DNA of 64,000 bases, taken from the NCBI RefSeq assembly GCF_023242315.1, contig NZ_JALLIY010000010.1, forward strand, positions 186,001 to 250,000. The letters run 5' to 3'. Below the pieces are notes generated by a model, which was given only the letters and a program-made list of their open reading frames with translations, was not told the DNA's origin and did no database searches. Below, piece after piece: positions 1-9,005 of the stretch. Positions within the stretch are counted from its first letter, which is position 1. Each line of letters begins with the position of its first letter. Source of the DNA: Pseudomonas sp. MWU13-2105. GTDB lineage: Bacteria; Pseudomonadota; Gammaproteobacteria; Pseudomonadales; Pseudomonadaceae. The translations under genes and the position numbers were made by a program.

Positions 1-1623
1 GAAGATATAGTCAGTGGTCAGGAAGGTCGAGTCGCGGTTATGGATGATATCGCTGATCAGCGCCTTGTTGCTGTCCTGGAACTTGGTCGCCACCAGGGTG
101 CGGATTGAAAACACCCGCAGCGCATCGTGCACCGAGAGCGTACCCTCGGCCGAATTCTTGCGCCCGTTGAACGGGTAGGTGTCCGGGCCGCGCTGGCACT
201 GGGCGTTGATATTGATCCGCCCGACCTGGTTGGCGAAGGTGTCCACCAGTCGGCCGACCTCGGCCGGATCGGTGCCGAAAATGCTCAATTGCTGGCCGAA
301 ATCCGACTCCAGCACGTAGTCGATTGCGGTTTCCAGGTCGCGGTAGGGCACGATGGGCACCACCGGGCCGAACTGTTCCTCCTGGTACACGCGCATCGCC
401 GCATTCACCGGGTAGAGCACCGCCGGATAGAAGAACGAGGCGCGGGTCTGGCCGCCGTCTCGGTTGACCACCTTGGCCCCCTTGGCCTGGGCATCGGCGA
501 CCAGGGCCTTGAGGTAGTCGATCTTGCCGGCTTCCGGCAACGGCGTCAGCGATACGCCGTTGTCCCAGGGCATGCCCGGCACCAGGGTTTGCACCTTGTG
601 GTTGAGTTTCTCGATAAAACCCTCGACCACGTCCTCGTGCACGAACAGGATCTTCAGTGCGGTGCAGCGCTGGCCATTGAACGACAACGAGCCGGTGACG
701 CATTCGTTGACCGCGTTGTCCAGGTCGACCTCGGGCAGCACAATGGCCGGATTCTTCGCATCCAGGCCGAGGGCGGCACGCAGGCGGTGGGGCCTGGGGT
801 GGAGTTTCTTCAGGTCGCTGGCGGCCTTGTTGGTGCCGATGAAGGCGAAGATATCGATCTTGCCGCTGGCCATCAGCGCGCTGACGGTTTCCCGGCCGCT
901 GCCATAGATCACGTTGATCACCCCGGCCGGGAAACTGTCGCGGAAGGCCTCCAGCAGCGGACGGATCAGCAGCACGCCGAGCTTGGCCGGCTTGAACACC
1001 ACGGTGTTGCCCATGATCAGCGCCGGGATCAGGGTGGTGAAGGTTTCGTTCAGCGGATAGTTGTAGGGACCCATGCACAGCGCCACGCCCATGGGCACGC
1101 GACGGATCTGGCCGAGGGTGTCCTGTTCCAGTTCGAAACGGCTGGAGCGGCGGTCGAGTTCCTTCAAGGCATTGATGGTGTCGACGATGTAGTCGCAGGT
1201 GCGGTCGAATTCCTTCTCGGAATCCTTGAGGTTCTTGCCGATCTCCCACATCAGCAACTTGACCACCGCCTCGCGCTGCTCGCGCATGCGCCGCAGGAAG
1301 GCTTCGACATGCTGGATGCGCTCGGCCACGCGCATCGTCGGCCATTCGCCCTGGCCGCGGTCATAGGCGCGAACCGCGGCGTCGAGGGCACTGAGGGCAG
1401 TCTCGGCATCCAGCAGCGGCGTGCTGCCGAGGATCACTTGCTCATCGCCGCTGGCGGTGGCGAGGTACACCGGGCTGCGGACCTGGGCCAGCGGGCCGTC
1501 CCAGTTGCGCAGGGTGCCGTCGACCAGGTATTCGCGCTGTACCAGCTGGCCTTCGAATCGATATTTTTCCGGGATGTCCGCGGCGGCGGGAAACAGTGAG
1601 TCGAGCAGCTTCTGGTCGGTCAT
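1..1623 (-). CDS. NADP-dependent glyceraldehyde-3-phosphate dehydrogenase-like aldehyde dehydrogenase, cut at window edge
   Basis: Read from ATG at 1623, the frame stays open for 541 codons to base 1 and ends ...TTDYIF, so probably only the stop is missing. It is an ALDH-superfamily protein closest to the non-phosphorylating GAPDH (GapN/ALDH11) group, which oxidises glyceraldehyde-3-phosphate to 3-phosphoglycerate with NADP in the cytoplasm. Visible motifs: the oxyanion Asn in GPYNYPLNE, the nucleophile Cys320 in FNGQRCTALK, and the EEQFGPV motif. Oddity: the general-base Glu lies 34 residues before the nucleophile in classical ALDHs, but here that position is Gly286 (ALGLDAKNPAIV). This may be a trait of the subfamily. 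The family is clear; the exact substrate is inferred. Confidence 0.85.
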   Translation of the reverse strand, partial: MTDQKLLDSLFPAAADIPEKYRFEGQLVQREYLVDGTLRNWDGPLAQVRSPVYLATASGDEQVILGSTPLLDAETALSALDAAVRAYDRGQGEWPTMRVAERIQHVEAFLRRMREQREAVVKLLMWEIGKNLKDSEKEFDRTCDYIVDTINALKELDRRSSRFELEQDTLGQIRRVPMGVALCMGPYNYPLNETFTTLIPALIMGNTVVFKPAKLGVLLIRPLLEAFRDSFPAGVINVIYGSGRETVSALMASGKIDIFAFIGTNKAASDLKKLHPRPHRLRAALGLDAKNPAIVLPEVDLDNAVNECVTGSLSFNGQRCTALKILFVHEDVVEGFIEKLNHKVQTLVPGMPWDNGVSLTPLPEAGKIDYLKALVADAQAKGAKVVNRDGGQTRASFFYPAVLYPVNAAMRVYQEEQFGPVVPIVPYRDLETAIDYVLESDFGQQLSIFGTDPAEVGRLVDTFANQVGRININAQCQRGPDTYPFNGRKNSAEGTLSVHDALRVFSIRTLVATKFQDSNKALISDIIHNRDSTFLTTDYIF

Positions 1624-1800
1624 GAGGCTATCACCCTGTCTGATGGAAAGGACGCTGAAACGCTTCAGTGCGAAGCCTTGTTTTATCACGAAACAGCTTA
1701 GCCGCGTCCAGTGCAAACGGCTGGCTGGCCTACCGGCGGTTGAAGCGCGGCGGTGCTGGCCGCAGAATGACGCTCATTTTTCCTTTTCAAGGCGACCTTC

Positions 1801-2430
1801 ATGACGCTGGCGACGTTGTTCCTGTTCCTGATCAGCTCGGCGGCGATCATCGCCATGCCCGGCCCGACGGTGTTGCTGGCCTTGCACAACGGCTCCAACC
1901 ACGGCGTGCGGGCGGCGGCCTGGGGCATGGGCGGGGCGGTGCTGGCCGATGCGCTGCTGGTGACGGCGGTGGCCTGCGGCCTGGGGATCCTGTTGCAGGC
2001 CAGCGAGACGCTGTTCCAGGCGGTGAAGTGGCTGGGGGCGGCGTATCTGGTCTGGCTCGGCTGGAAAATGCTGCGCTCGACCGGGACCTTGGCCGAACTG
2101 CCGGTGGAGCAAGGCTCGAACCGCTCCGTCGGCTTGTTCATGCGCTGTTTCGTGGTGGCGCTGACCAACCCCAAGGCGCTGCTGTTCATGTCGGCGTTCC
2201 TGCCGCAATTTATCGACAGTACGCAGCCGCAGTTGCCGCAATATGCGCTGCTGGCCGTGGTGCTGACCTTGCTCAACGTCAGCATCATGCTGTTTTATGC
2301 GCTGTGCGGCGCGCGCTTGTTGAGCCGCTTGCAGGGCGGCCATCTGCGGGCGTTCAACCGGGTGACCGGTGGTTTGCTGATGACCTTGGGCGGGGTGTTG
2401 GCGTTTTATCGGCGGGGTGTGACGACCTGA
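1801..2430 (+). CDS. LysE/RhtB family translocator
   Basis: A 209-residue hydrophobic protein with the LysE-family N-terminus: an early membrane segment followed by MPGPTVLLALHNGSNHG. Family members are inner-membrane exporters of amino acids or related metabolites (lysine, homoserine, threonine), typically 200-210 residues with about six membrane segments, which fits. The start at 1801 has a weak AAGG upstream and leaves the hydrophobic N-terminus intact. It stands alone between the divergent aldehyde dehydrogenase and the convergent PBP2 gene, so context gives no substrate. Confidence 0.88.
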   Translation: MTLATLFLFLISSAAIIAMPGPTVLLALHNGSNHGVRAAAWGMGGAVLADALLVTAVACGLGILLQASETLFQAVKWLGAAYLVWLGWKMLRSTGTLAELPVEQGSNRSVGLFMRCFVVALTNPKALLFMSAFLPQFIDSTQPQLPQYALLAVVLTLLNVSIMLFYALCGARLLSRLQGGHLRAFNRVTGGLLMTLGGVLAFYRRGVTT

Positions 2431-2477
2431 CGAGTGGGGTTGTTCTTGAGGGCCTATTCGCGGGCAAGCAGACTCAA

Positions 2478-4370
2478 CTAAACCTTCGGATCCTCATGGG
2501 GCTTGAGCGGTCGCGCATATTCAGGCTTGAGCTTGCCATCCTTGTCCAGCAGCCAGGCATCGAGAATCTCCCGCACCACGGGCCCGGCGACCCGGCCACC
2601 GGCCTCGCCGTTCTCGATCATCACCGAAATCACGATCTGCGGGTCTTCCGCCGGGGCAAAACCGACGAACAAGGCGTTGTCGCGATTGCGTTCCGAGGTC
2701 TTCAGGCGGTCATAGCGCTCGCCCTGTTTGATCGCCACCACCTGCGCCGTGCCGCTCTTGCCGGCGATGCGATACTGCGCGCCGACGGCCGCCGCCCGGG
2801 CGATACCGCGCGGATCGTGCATCACCAACTGCATGGCGTAGTTGACCTGTTCCCACTGCCGGGGGTCATGCAGCACGATATTGGGAATCGGATTCTCGTC
2901 CACCGGCGCGACCTGGCCGATGCTCCGGGCCAGATGCGGGCGATTCCACACCCCTTTGTTGGCGATCAGGGTCGTGGCCTGGGCCAGTTGCAGCGGCGTA
3001 ACCTGCATATAGCCCTGGCCGATGCCGAGGATCACGGTCTCGCCGGGGAACCAGGCCTGGCGCCGGGTGGTACGTTTCCACTCGCGTGACGGCATCAGCC
3101 CCGGCGACTCCTCGAACATGTCCAGGGAGACCTTCTGCCCGACGCCGAACTTGCTCAGGTAATCGTGCAGGCGGTCGATGCCCAGCTTGCTCGCCAGGTC
3201 ATAGAAGTAGGTGTCGTTGGAGCGCATGATCGCCGCGTTGAGGTCGACCCAACCGTCGCCGCTGTGGTTCCAGTTGCGGTATTTGTGGTCGACATTGGGC
3301 AACTGGAAGTAACCGGGGTCGAACACCCGGGTGGAGGGGGAAATCACCCCGCTGTCCAGGCCGGCGATGGCCACTTCCGGCTTGATGGTCGAGCCCGGGG
3401 CATAGAGCCCGCGCAGGGCTCGGTTGAACAGCGGGCGGTCGAGGGAATCGCGCAGGGCCGAATAATCCTTGGCGCGGATCCCGGTGACGAACAGGTTCGG
3501 ATCGAAGCTCGGCTTGCTGACCATCGCCAGCACCTCACCGGTTTTCGGATCGATGGCGACCACCGCTCCACGGCGGTCGCCCAGGGCCTTCTCGGCGGCT
3601 TCCTGCAGGTTGATATCCAGGCTCAGGACAATGTTCTTGCCGGGAATCGGATCGGTGTGCTTGAGCACCCGCATCACCCGGCCCTGGGCATTGGTCTCGA
3701 CTTCCTCGTAGCCGACATGGCCGTGCAACTCGTTTTCGTAGAAACGCTCGATACCGGTCTTGCCGATGGACTGGGTGCCACGGTATTCCACCGGGTCCAG
3801 TTGCTTGCTTTCCTTTTCGTTGATCCGACCGACATACCCCACCGAATGGGCGAAATGATCGCCCAGCGGGTAATGCCGGACGAACTGCGGCTCGACCTCG
3901 ACGCCCGGCAGCTTGAACTCGTTCACCGCCAGCAGGGCAATTTGCTGTTCGGTCAGTTCATAGAGCAGGGTGACCGGCTCGAACGGGTGGCGCGACTGCT
4001 TGAGGATCTTGGTGAACATCGTCCGGTCTTCTTCCGGCAGATTGAGCACACTCATCACCGTGTCCAGCACCTGGCCGACGTCACCGGCGCGCTCGCGGGT
4101 CAGGGTCATGTTGAAGCTGGGCTGGTTGTCGGCGAGGACCTGGCCGTTGCGGTCGAGAATGAAGCCGCGTTCCGGCGGGATCGGCAGGACGTGGACGCGG
4201 TTGTTTTCCGAGACGGTGGAGTTATAGGAAAACTCGGTGACCTGGAGGAAATACAGGCGGGCGACCAGGCTGCCGGCCAGCCCCAGGACCAGGATGCCGC
4301 AGGCCAGCAAGCGCTTGTTGACCAGGCGCTTTTCGTTCTCGTGATCCTTGATATGAATGGGATCGGTCAT
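2478..4370 (-). CDS. mrdA: penicillin-binding protein 2 (peptidoglycan D,D-transpeptidase MrdA)
   Basis: A 630-residue class B penicillin-binding protein. It has a cytoplasmic tail, one membrane anchor (about residues 20-42), a PBP dimerisation domain and a transpeptidase domain. Active-site motifs are STIK (Ser327-Lys330 in YAPGSTIKP), SND, and KSG (from Lys538, in KSGTAQV). PBP2 cross-links peptidoglycan during cell elongation with the RodA glycosyltransferase. The usual neighbours (rodA, rlmH, mltB) are absent and the gene sits alone between lysE and an MFS gene. It is therefore probably a second PBP2 copy; whether another exists cannot be seen here. Confidence 0.93.
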   Translation of the reverse strand: MTDPIHIKDHENEKRLVNKRLLACGILVLGLAGSLVARLYFLQVTEFSYNSTVSENNRVHVLPIPPERGFILDRNGQVLADNQPSFNMTLTRERAGDVGQVLDTVMSVLNLPEEDRTMFTKILKQSRHPFEPVTLLYELTEQQIALLAVNEFKLPGVEVEPQFVRHYPLGDHFAHSVGYVGRINEKESKQLDPVEYRGTQSIGKTGIERFYENELHGHVGYEEVETNAQGRVMRVLKHTDPIPGKNIVLSLDINLQEAAEKALGDRRGAVVAIDPKTGEVLAMVSKPSFDPNLFVTGIRAKDYSALRDSLDRPLFNRALRGLYAPGSTIKPEVAIAGLDSGVISPSTRVFDPGYFQLPNVDHKYRNWNHSGDGWVDLNAAIMRSNDTYFYDLASKLGIDRLHDYLSKFGVGQKVSLDMFEESPGLMPSREWKRTTRRQAWFPGETVILGIGQGYMQVTPLQLAQATTLIANKGVWNRPHLARSIGQVAPVDENPIPNIVLHDPRQWEQVNYAMQLVMHDPRGIARAAAVGAQYRIAGKSGTAQVVAIKQGERYDRLKTSERNRDNALFVGFAPAEDPQIVISVMIENGEAGGRVAGPVVREILDAWLLDKDGKLKPEYARPLKPHEDPKV

Positions 4371-4399
4371 GAGGAACCTGTTTTGTGCAAAGAAAATTG

Positions 4400-5030
4400 A
4401 ATATGAACGGAGCTGCTAAAAGAAAAAAGTATATAGGTGGCTATTTAAATCGGCGCACACGATACCAAGAAGCGCCGGTTTCCGGGTGGTTATTCGCGAG
4501 CGCAGCGCTCAGCGGTCAGTGTCAATCAGGGCGCCTGCCTTCACCCTCGAGGGCGGGCAAGCGCTTGATGATGGTGGGGCAGCGAATCAGCTCTTCCAGT
4601 GGTTCTCGATTTTGAGCATACGGACCGCAGAGTCTCGATGACTCTCCCCGTACATTTTTACCGTAGACACAAAGCTTGGTTGCCCCCTGCGTGCTGCTCC
4701 AGGTCGTCAGATGCCTCCACCTTTCATCACCACGGCGTTTCACTTCTTCATCTCGACGGTCGGCGGCTCATTGCCATGATCCAGTAAGTCGACCCTCATC
4801 GATTGGCTGTTTTTCATGATGCCGTGGAAGGGGAGCTGTTCGGGAGTCTCGACGCCGATGAGGCATAACCAGTGCCTGACAGCGGCGCTGGGCCTATACA
4901 AGAAAATCAACTTGGCTGTCGGCGAACCGGTCTGGTCGAGCGGAGATCGGAGGATAGAAAGAAGTTGTCAGCGATTGTTTCAACCCTGCATGCTTGCGGG
5001 CTTCTTCCCCCCTGCGGAGACCTGTCCCAG
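4400..5030. other. intergenic stretch without a supported gene
   Basis: This 630-bp stretch separates mrdA from the MFS gene. It starts AT-rich and then contains only short open frames. On the minus strand, two consecutive frames end in plausible stops: one about 4746-4900 ending EPPTVEMKK, and one 4522-4743 ending LEGEGRRPD. They could be the tail of a decayed gene, but I recognise neither. No convincing terminator was seen. A GGCGC/GCGCC hairpin at 4451-4477 lacks a T-run. Confidence 0.4.
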
Positions 5031-6155
5031 ATGCCTGCCGTGGCTGCCCACCCGAGCGACTCCGCCTCCCGCCGTTCCGCCACCGTCCTGGCCCTGTGCC
5101 TGCCCAGCGACGTGCTGCTCTACCTGCTGTTGCCGATGAACACCCAGGCCTTTGGCGTGACCCTGGCCCAGGCCGGGGTACTGCTGGCGGCCAACCGGCT
5201 GGTGCGGATCTTCGGTTACGGTTATGTGCTGCGGTATTACGCCCGCCACGGTGACCGCTCGACCCTGATGCTGGCGGCCGGCGGTAGCGCTTTGTGCGCC
5301 CTGGGCAACTCGCTGATCTCCGGCTTTGCCTGGTTATTGCTGCTGCGCCTGGTCTGGGGCCTTGCGTTTGCCGCGATGAACCTGTCGACGCAGGTGCTGG
5401 CGACCCTGGAACCGAGCGGTGCCGCGCGCCGGGCCGGGCGTTCGCGGGGAGTGATTGCCATCGGCCCGATGATCGCCTTGTCCGTGGGCGGCTGGTTGAG
5501 TCTGCACTACGGACCCCGGCTGATTTTCCTGCTGTTGTGCGGCGCGTCGTTGGTCGGCTTGTGGGTGGCGCGCGGGCTGCCGACGCAGGGGCATGAACTG
5601 GCGGCAGCTTCCGGGCGGCGCTTCAGGCGGCCGGATAGCGTGGCGCTGTGGTCCTTTGTCGAGGGGGTAGCGCTGGATGGGCTGTTTATCTTCGGCCTGT
5701 CGGTGCAGGCCTCCGCGGTATTGGGTGGCAATGCGGTGATCATTGCCGGGGTCTTGATGGCCCTGCGTTATGCCTCGGAAATGTTTCTCAGCCCCGTGGG
5801 CGGTCGCCTGGCCGACAGTTATGGCGTGGTGCGCATGTTGCTGCTGTTCTCGATCCTCAGTGGCCTGGCCCTGAGCGCCTTCGGCAGCCACTGGCTGATC
5901 TTCGGTGCCGCGGCGGTGCTGATTCTGCGAGCCCTGCAACTGCCGCTGGTGGTGACCCTGGTGGCCGAGCGCAATCCCGGTGCCGGACGGGTCCACGCCC
6001 TGGCCTCGAATGCGGTGTGGCGCGATATCGGTGCCGGTGTCGGTCCCTTGCTGGCGGGGGTGTTGCTGCCGGTGGCGTCGGCCAGTTGGGTATATTCCCT
6101 GGCCGGTCTGGCAATTGCCCTGAGCGCGCTGGGCTGTGTGATCTGGCGGCGCTAG
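5031..6155 (+). CDS. MFS transporter
   Basis: A 374-residue multi-pass membrane protein with about ten to twelve hydrophobic segments and major-facilitator features, including a charged loop after the second segment (RLVRIFGYGYVLRYYARHGDR) and a second-half repeat (GGRLADSYG). MFS proteins move small solutes across the inner membrane, usually with protons. The frame is open from 4872, but ATG at 5031 is preferred because GGAGA lies about 10 nt upstream and the protein then begins MPAVAAHPSDSASRR, just before the first membrane segment. The substrate is unknown; drug or metabolite efflux is possible. Confidence 0.82.
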   Translation: MPAVAAHPSDSASRRSATVLALCLPSDVLLYLLLPMNTQAFGVTLAQAGVLLAANRLVRIFGYGYVLRYYARHGDRSTLMLAAGGSALCALGNSLISGFAWLLLLRLVWGLAFAAMNLSTQVLATLEPSGAARRAGRSRGVIAIGPMIALSVGGWLSLHYGPRLIFLLLCGASLVGLWVARGLPTQGHELAAASGRRFRRPDSVALWSFVEGVALDGLFIFGLSVQASAVLGGNAVIIAGVLMALRYASEMFLSPVGGRLADSYGVVRMLLLFSILSGLALSAFGSHWLIFGAAAVLILRALQLPLVVTLVAERNPGAGRVHALASNAVWRDIGAGVGPLLAGVLLPVASASWVYSLAGLAIALSALGCVIWRR

Positions 6156-6262
6156 GCGATTGGTACTGCACAGATCGGTCGGAATGGACCTTTCCATCGG
6201 ACATTGGTGACCTTAGCCTCGGCGGGGTGATGAATGCCGATCACCCCTGCCAGGAGCTGACC

Positions 6263-6646
6263 ATGCCGACCCTTGAAACCCTCGAACGCTTTATCGCCCA
6301 GGTCGAGGCGAATGCCCACGCTGAAGCGGTCGAAGCCTTCTACACCGCCGACGCGTCCCTGCAAGAGAACCAGGAACCGCCGCGAGTCGGACGTGACTTT
6401 CATGTCGCCAAGGAGCGGGCGATGCTGTCCCGGGTACGCTCCATGACCTCGACCTGCGTGCGTCCGGCTTTTCTCAATGGCGACCATGTGGCCATTCGCT
6501 GGATCTTCCGCTTCGAATGGGCTGACGGCAGCGTGACCCGCATGGAGGAAATCGCCCACCAGCGTTGGGACGGCGAGCGTATCGCCGAGGAACAGTTTTT
6601 CTATGACCCGCAGCAGCGGATACCTGTCCCTCGATCACTCGGCTGA
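6263..6646 (+). CDS. SnoaL-like / NTF2-fold protein
   Basis: A 127-residue small soluble protein beginning MPTLETLERFIAQVE. Its pattern matches SnoaL-like NTF2-fold domains: an N-terminal helix, AEAVEAFYTADASLQEN, then a run of strands ending EEIAHQRWDGERIAEEQFFYD. Such proteins are a cone-shaped fold used either as small enzymes (isomerases, cyclases) or as ligand-binding domains. ATG 6263 has AGGAG at 6252-6256. An in-frame ATG at 6230 would add 11 residues and has a poorer site. It is probably not in an operon with the MFS gene 107 nt upstream. Function unknown. Confidence 0.75.
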   Translation: MPTLETLERFIAQVEANAHAEAVEAFYTADASLQENQEPPRVGRDFHVAKERAMLSRVRSMTSTCVRPAFLNGDHVAIRWIFRFEWADGSVTRMEEIAHQRWDGERIAEEQFFYDPQQRIPVPRSLG

Positions 6647-6695
6647 GCGTTGTCATCAGCGCGCCGTCACGCTGCGAGGTGGTGTCTCCGGGTGG

Positions 6696-7661
6696 TCAGG
6701 GCTGCCAGATGCCGACGTCGCGGGTATTGATCTTCTGCGGTAGCAGGCCGGCCGCCAGGAACGCATCGGCAATCTGTTGCTGTTCGTCCAACTGGTCGGC
6801 CTTGACCGCCTGCACGTCATAGCTGCGATGGCGGTTGGCGGCTTCCACCGTCGCCACATCCAGGCCGCCCCACAGCGGGCCGAGGATTTCGGCGGCCTCT
6901 TTGGGATGGGTCTTGATCCACGCCGCGGATTTTTGCAGTTCAGCGAACACCTGTTTCAATACTTGCGGATGGGACTGGGCATAGGACGTGCTCGCCAGGT
7001 AATAACGCTTGTAGTTCGCCAGGCCTTGGCCGTCGGCCAGTGTGCGGGTCGGCAGTTGCCGTTGGGCGCCGCTGAGGAAGGGTTCCCAGGCGACCCAGGC
7101 ATCGACCTTGGCGTTCTCGAAGGCGGCGCGCCCATCGGCGGGGGTCAGGTAGGCGGGAGTGATATCGCTGAATTGCAGCCCGGCCCTGGTCAGTGCCGCA
7201 ATCAGCAGATAGTGGCTGCCGGCGGCCTTGGTCACCGCGACGGTCTTGCCCTTGAGGTCGGCCAGGGTCTTGATCGGCGAATCGCTCTTGACCACGATCG
7301 CCTGGGCTTCGGGGGAGGCGGCTTCCTGGGCGAAGTAGGTCAGTCGGGCCTTGGCCGCCTGGGCGAACACCGGCACCGTGTCGGCGACGTCCGCACTGAT
7401 ATCGACATTGCCGACATTCAACGATTCGAGCAGGGGCAGGCCGCTGGGGAATTCATGCCAGCTGACGTCGATATGTTCCTCGGCCAGGGCTTTTTCCAGG
7501 CTGCGCTGGTTTTTGAGCAGGGTGATCAGGGTCGAGGACTTCTGGTAGCCAATGCGCAGGGTTTCGTTGGCGTCGACGGTGGAGGCGGCCAGGGACAAGG
7601 CGATGCCCAGGGCTGAAAGCAATAGACGGGAACGGGTAACGCCGGGAACCAGGGCGACCAT
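6696..7661 (-). CDS. aliphatic sulfonate ABC transporter substrate-binding protein (SsuA-like)
   Basis: A 321-residue periplasmic binding protein of the SsuA/TauA type, with a Sec signal peptide (about residues 1-32) and a mature start near NETLRIGYQKSSTLI. Characteristic segments are DVADTVPVFAQAAKA, LKGKTVAVTKAAGSHYLL and VDAWVAWEPFL. These proteins deliver sulfonates (taurine, alkanesulfonates) to an ABC importer for sulfur supply. The ATG at 7661 is chosen over 7679 because GAGG lies just upstream of it, within the longer frame. No permease, ATPase or ssuD-type monooxygenase gene is adjacent, so it is an orphan binding protein. Confidence 0.87.
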   Translation of the reverse strand: MVALVPGVTRSRLLLSALGIALSLAASTVDANETLRIGYQKSSTLITLLKNQRSLEKALAEEHIDVSWHEFPSGLPLLESLNVGNVDISADVADTVPVFAQAAKARLTYFAQEAASPEAQAIVVKSDSPIKTLADLKGKTVAVTKAAGSHYLLIAALTRAGLQFSDITPAYLTPADGRAAFENAKVDAWVAWEPFLSGAQRQLPTRTLADGQGLANYKRYYLASTSYAQSHPQVLKQVFAELQKSAAWIKTHPKEAAEILGPLWGGLDVATVEAANRHRSYDVQAVKADQLDEQQQIADAFLAAGLLPQKINTRDVGIWQP

Positions 7662-7829
7662 GGACACCTCGCAAAACATTAGTGGGAAGGGCGGGGCCGG
7701 TGGTCCGGTTCTTATAGCCTATTAGCACCTGGTGGTACTTCGTAAATAACATGTTCGTCTAACCATAGACGCTGCGTTAGAGAAGATGGCAATCTGCCGC
7801 TTCAGTTGCTCCTTAGGGAAGGTCTGTCA

Positions 7830-9005
7830 ATGGATGAGCGCTTTGCACGCTTGAAAACCTCAAAGGATGCTTTGGTGTTGGCAGGCAATGCCCGGCGATC
7901 GGGTAATGTCGAGGTCCCCTCAGTGAGTATCGAGGGGGGAGCGCCGCCAGTGGCGGATGATGTAGCGCAACGGATGTTCGAGGGGTTCAATGCGCCGGAC
8001 CTGGATTTTTACCTGTCATGGAAACCGGGTTACCAGCAGACGGTAGATCTGGTTCGCGAGGCTGTCGCTCGTGGGCAGGCAGAAGATATTTTTGATCTTG
8101 TCTGGAAGACCAAGGACAACAATGTCAGTAACGCCGGGTCAGGAATGCCTTCATTCGTGCTTATTGATGCGCTGAAGGACAAGCTGCTTGCGGTGATTGA
8201 GGCGATAGCCGAAGACGCAAGCCCGGAATGTTTTGACGCCATCGTCGAACGCTTTATTGAGTGGAGACAAGCGGGTGAACTCAAGGCCATTCCACGCTTG
8301 TTGATCGCCCGTGCATTTGCCACGCTGCATCCTCGGTTTTATCCGACAACTGTAGATGCGACAGTTCTGGACAATGCGTTGGAATGGTTTCGTGTCCACA
8401 CCGGATTGGCAACGCTGGACAGTGAGAATTGGGCGTTCAAAGCGCGACGCTTGAGCAGGCATCTGGACCGCCTGTGGCGTTTCAACGATGACTTGCAACG
8501 CAACATGTTTCCCTGGTTTGTGCTTGATCAGATAAAAGGATACAGACGGACGGGGGAGCCTGAGGGGGCCGCGCCAGATTACCAACCGAGGCCTTCAAGT
8601 GCATACGCAGAATTACCGGCCAGCGTCCGCAAAATACGTCTGCGGCACAATGATCTACAAGAGGCACTGTACAAACAGCTGTGCCAGCAATACCCCAAGG
8701 AGCAGGTTTGGTGTGAGCGCGCTACAGGGTCGGGGGGATACGCCGACATGTTGGTCAAGCGGCCGGGGGCAGGCTGCCTGATCTATGAGATCAAGGTGAG
8801 CCATACCGCATTGGGGGCGGTGCGCGAGGCGCTTGGGCAGTTGCTCGAATATGCCTATGTGGACGCCAAGCACGGTTGCGAACCGGATGAGTTGATCATT
8901 GTTGCCGAGCCGGCATTGGATGCCACCACCGAGGGGTATCTGGCTCGGCTCAATGCACAGTTCCAGTTGAAGCTGCGGTATCACCGCCTGATCATGCCTG
9001 CATGA
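7830..9005 (+). CDS. hypothetical protein with C-terminal PD-(D/E)XK nuclease-like domain
   Basis: A 391-residue soluble protein. The C-terminal region (about 265-391) carries a PD-(D/E)XK arrangement: a preceding helix (HNDLQEALYKQL), Asp306 in GGYADMLV, Glu320-Ile-Lys322 in LIYEIKV, then Gln337 in ALGQLLEYAY. This matches restriction-endonuclease-like folds. The middle part (WKTKDNNVSNAGSG ... IPRLLIARAFATLHP) resembles the N-terminal region of McrB-like proteins, from memory only. ATG 7830 follows AGGGAAGG. Its last bases overlap the next start (ATGA), so the two are translationally coupled. Codon choice is less GC-biased than in neighbours. A defence or DNA-processing role is plausible but inferred. 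Confidence 0.65.
   Translation: MDERFARLKTSKDALVLAGNARRSGNVEVPSVSIEGGAPPVADDVAQRMFEGFNAPDLDFYLSWKPGYQQTVDLVREAVARGQAEDIFDLVWKTKDNNVSNAGSGMPSFVLIDALKDKLLAVIEAIAEDASPECFDAIVERFIEWRQAGELKAIPRLLIARAFATLHPRFYPTTVDATVLDNALEWFRVHTGLATLDSENWAFKARRLSRHLDRLWRFNDDLQRNMFPWFVLDQIKGYRRTGEPEGAAPDYQPRPSSAYAELPASVRKIRLRHNDLQEALYKQLCQQYPKEQVWCERATGSGGYADMLVKRPGAGCLIYEIKVSHTALGAVREALGQLLEYAYVDAKHGCEPDELIIVAEPALDATTEGYLARLNAQFQLKLRYHRLIMPA

Noticed and set aside
127..1599. Long plus-strand open frame opposite the aldehyde dehydrogenase
   Set aside because: It is a reverse-strand shadow typical of GC-rich DNA; the minus-strand ALDH frame has all family motifs.
4522..4743. 73-codon minus-strand ORF as a gene
   Set aside because: No good ribosome-binding site, no recognised domain, and atypical composition; kept only as a note on the intergenic stretch.
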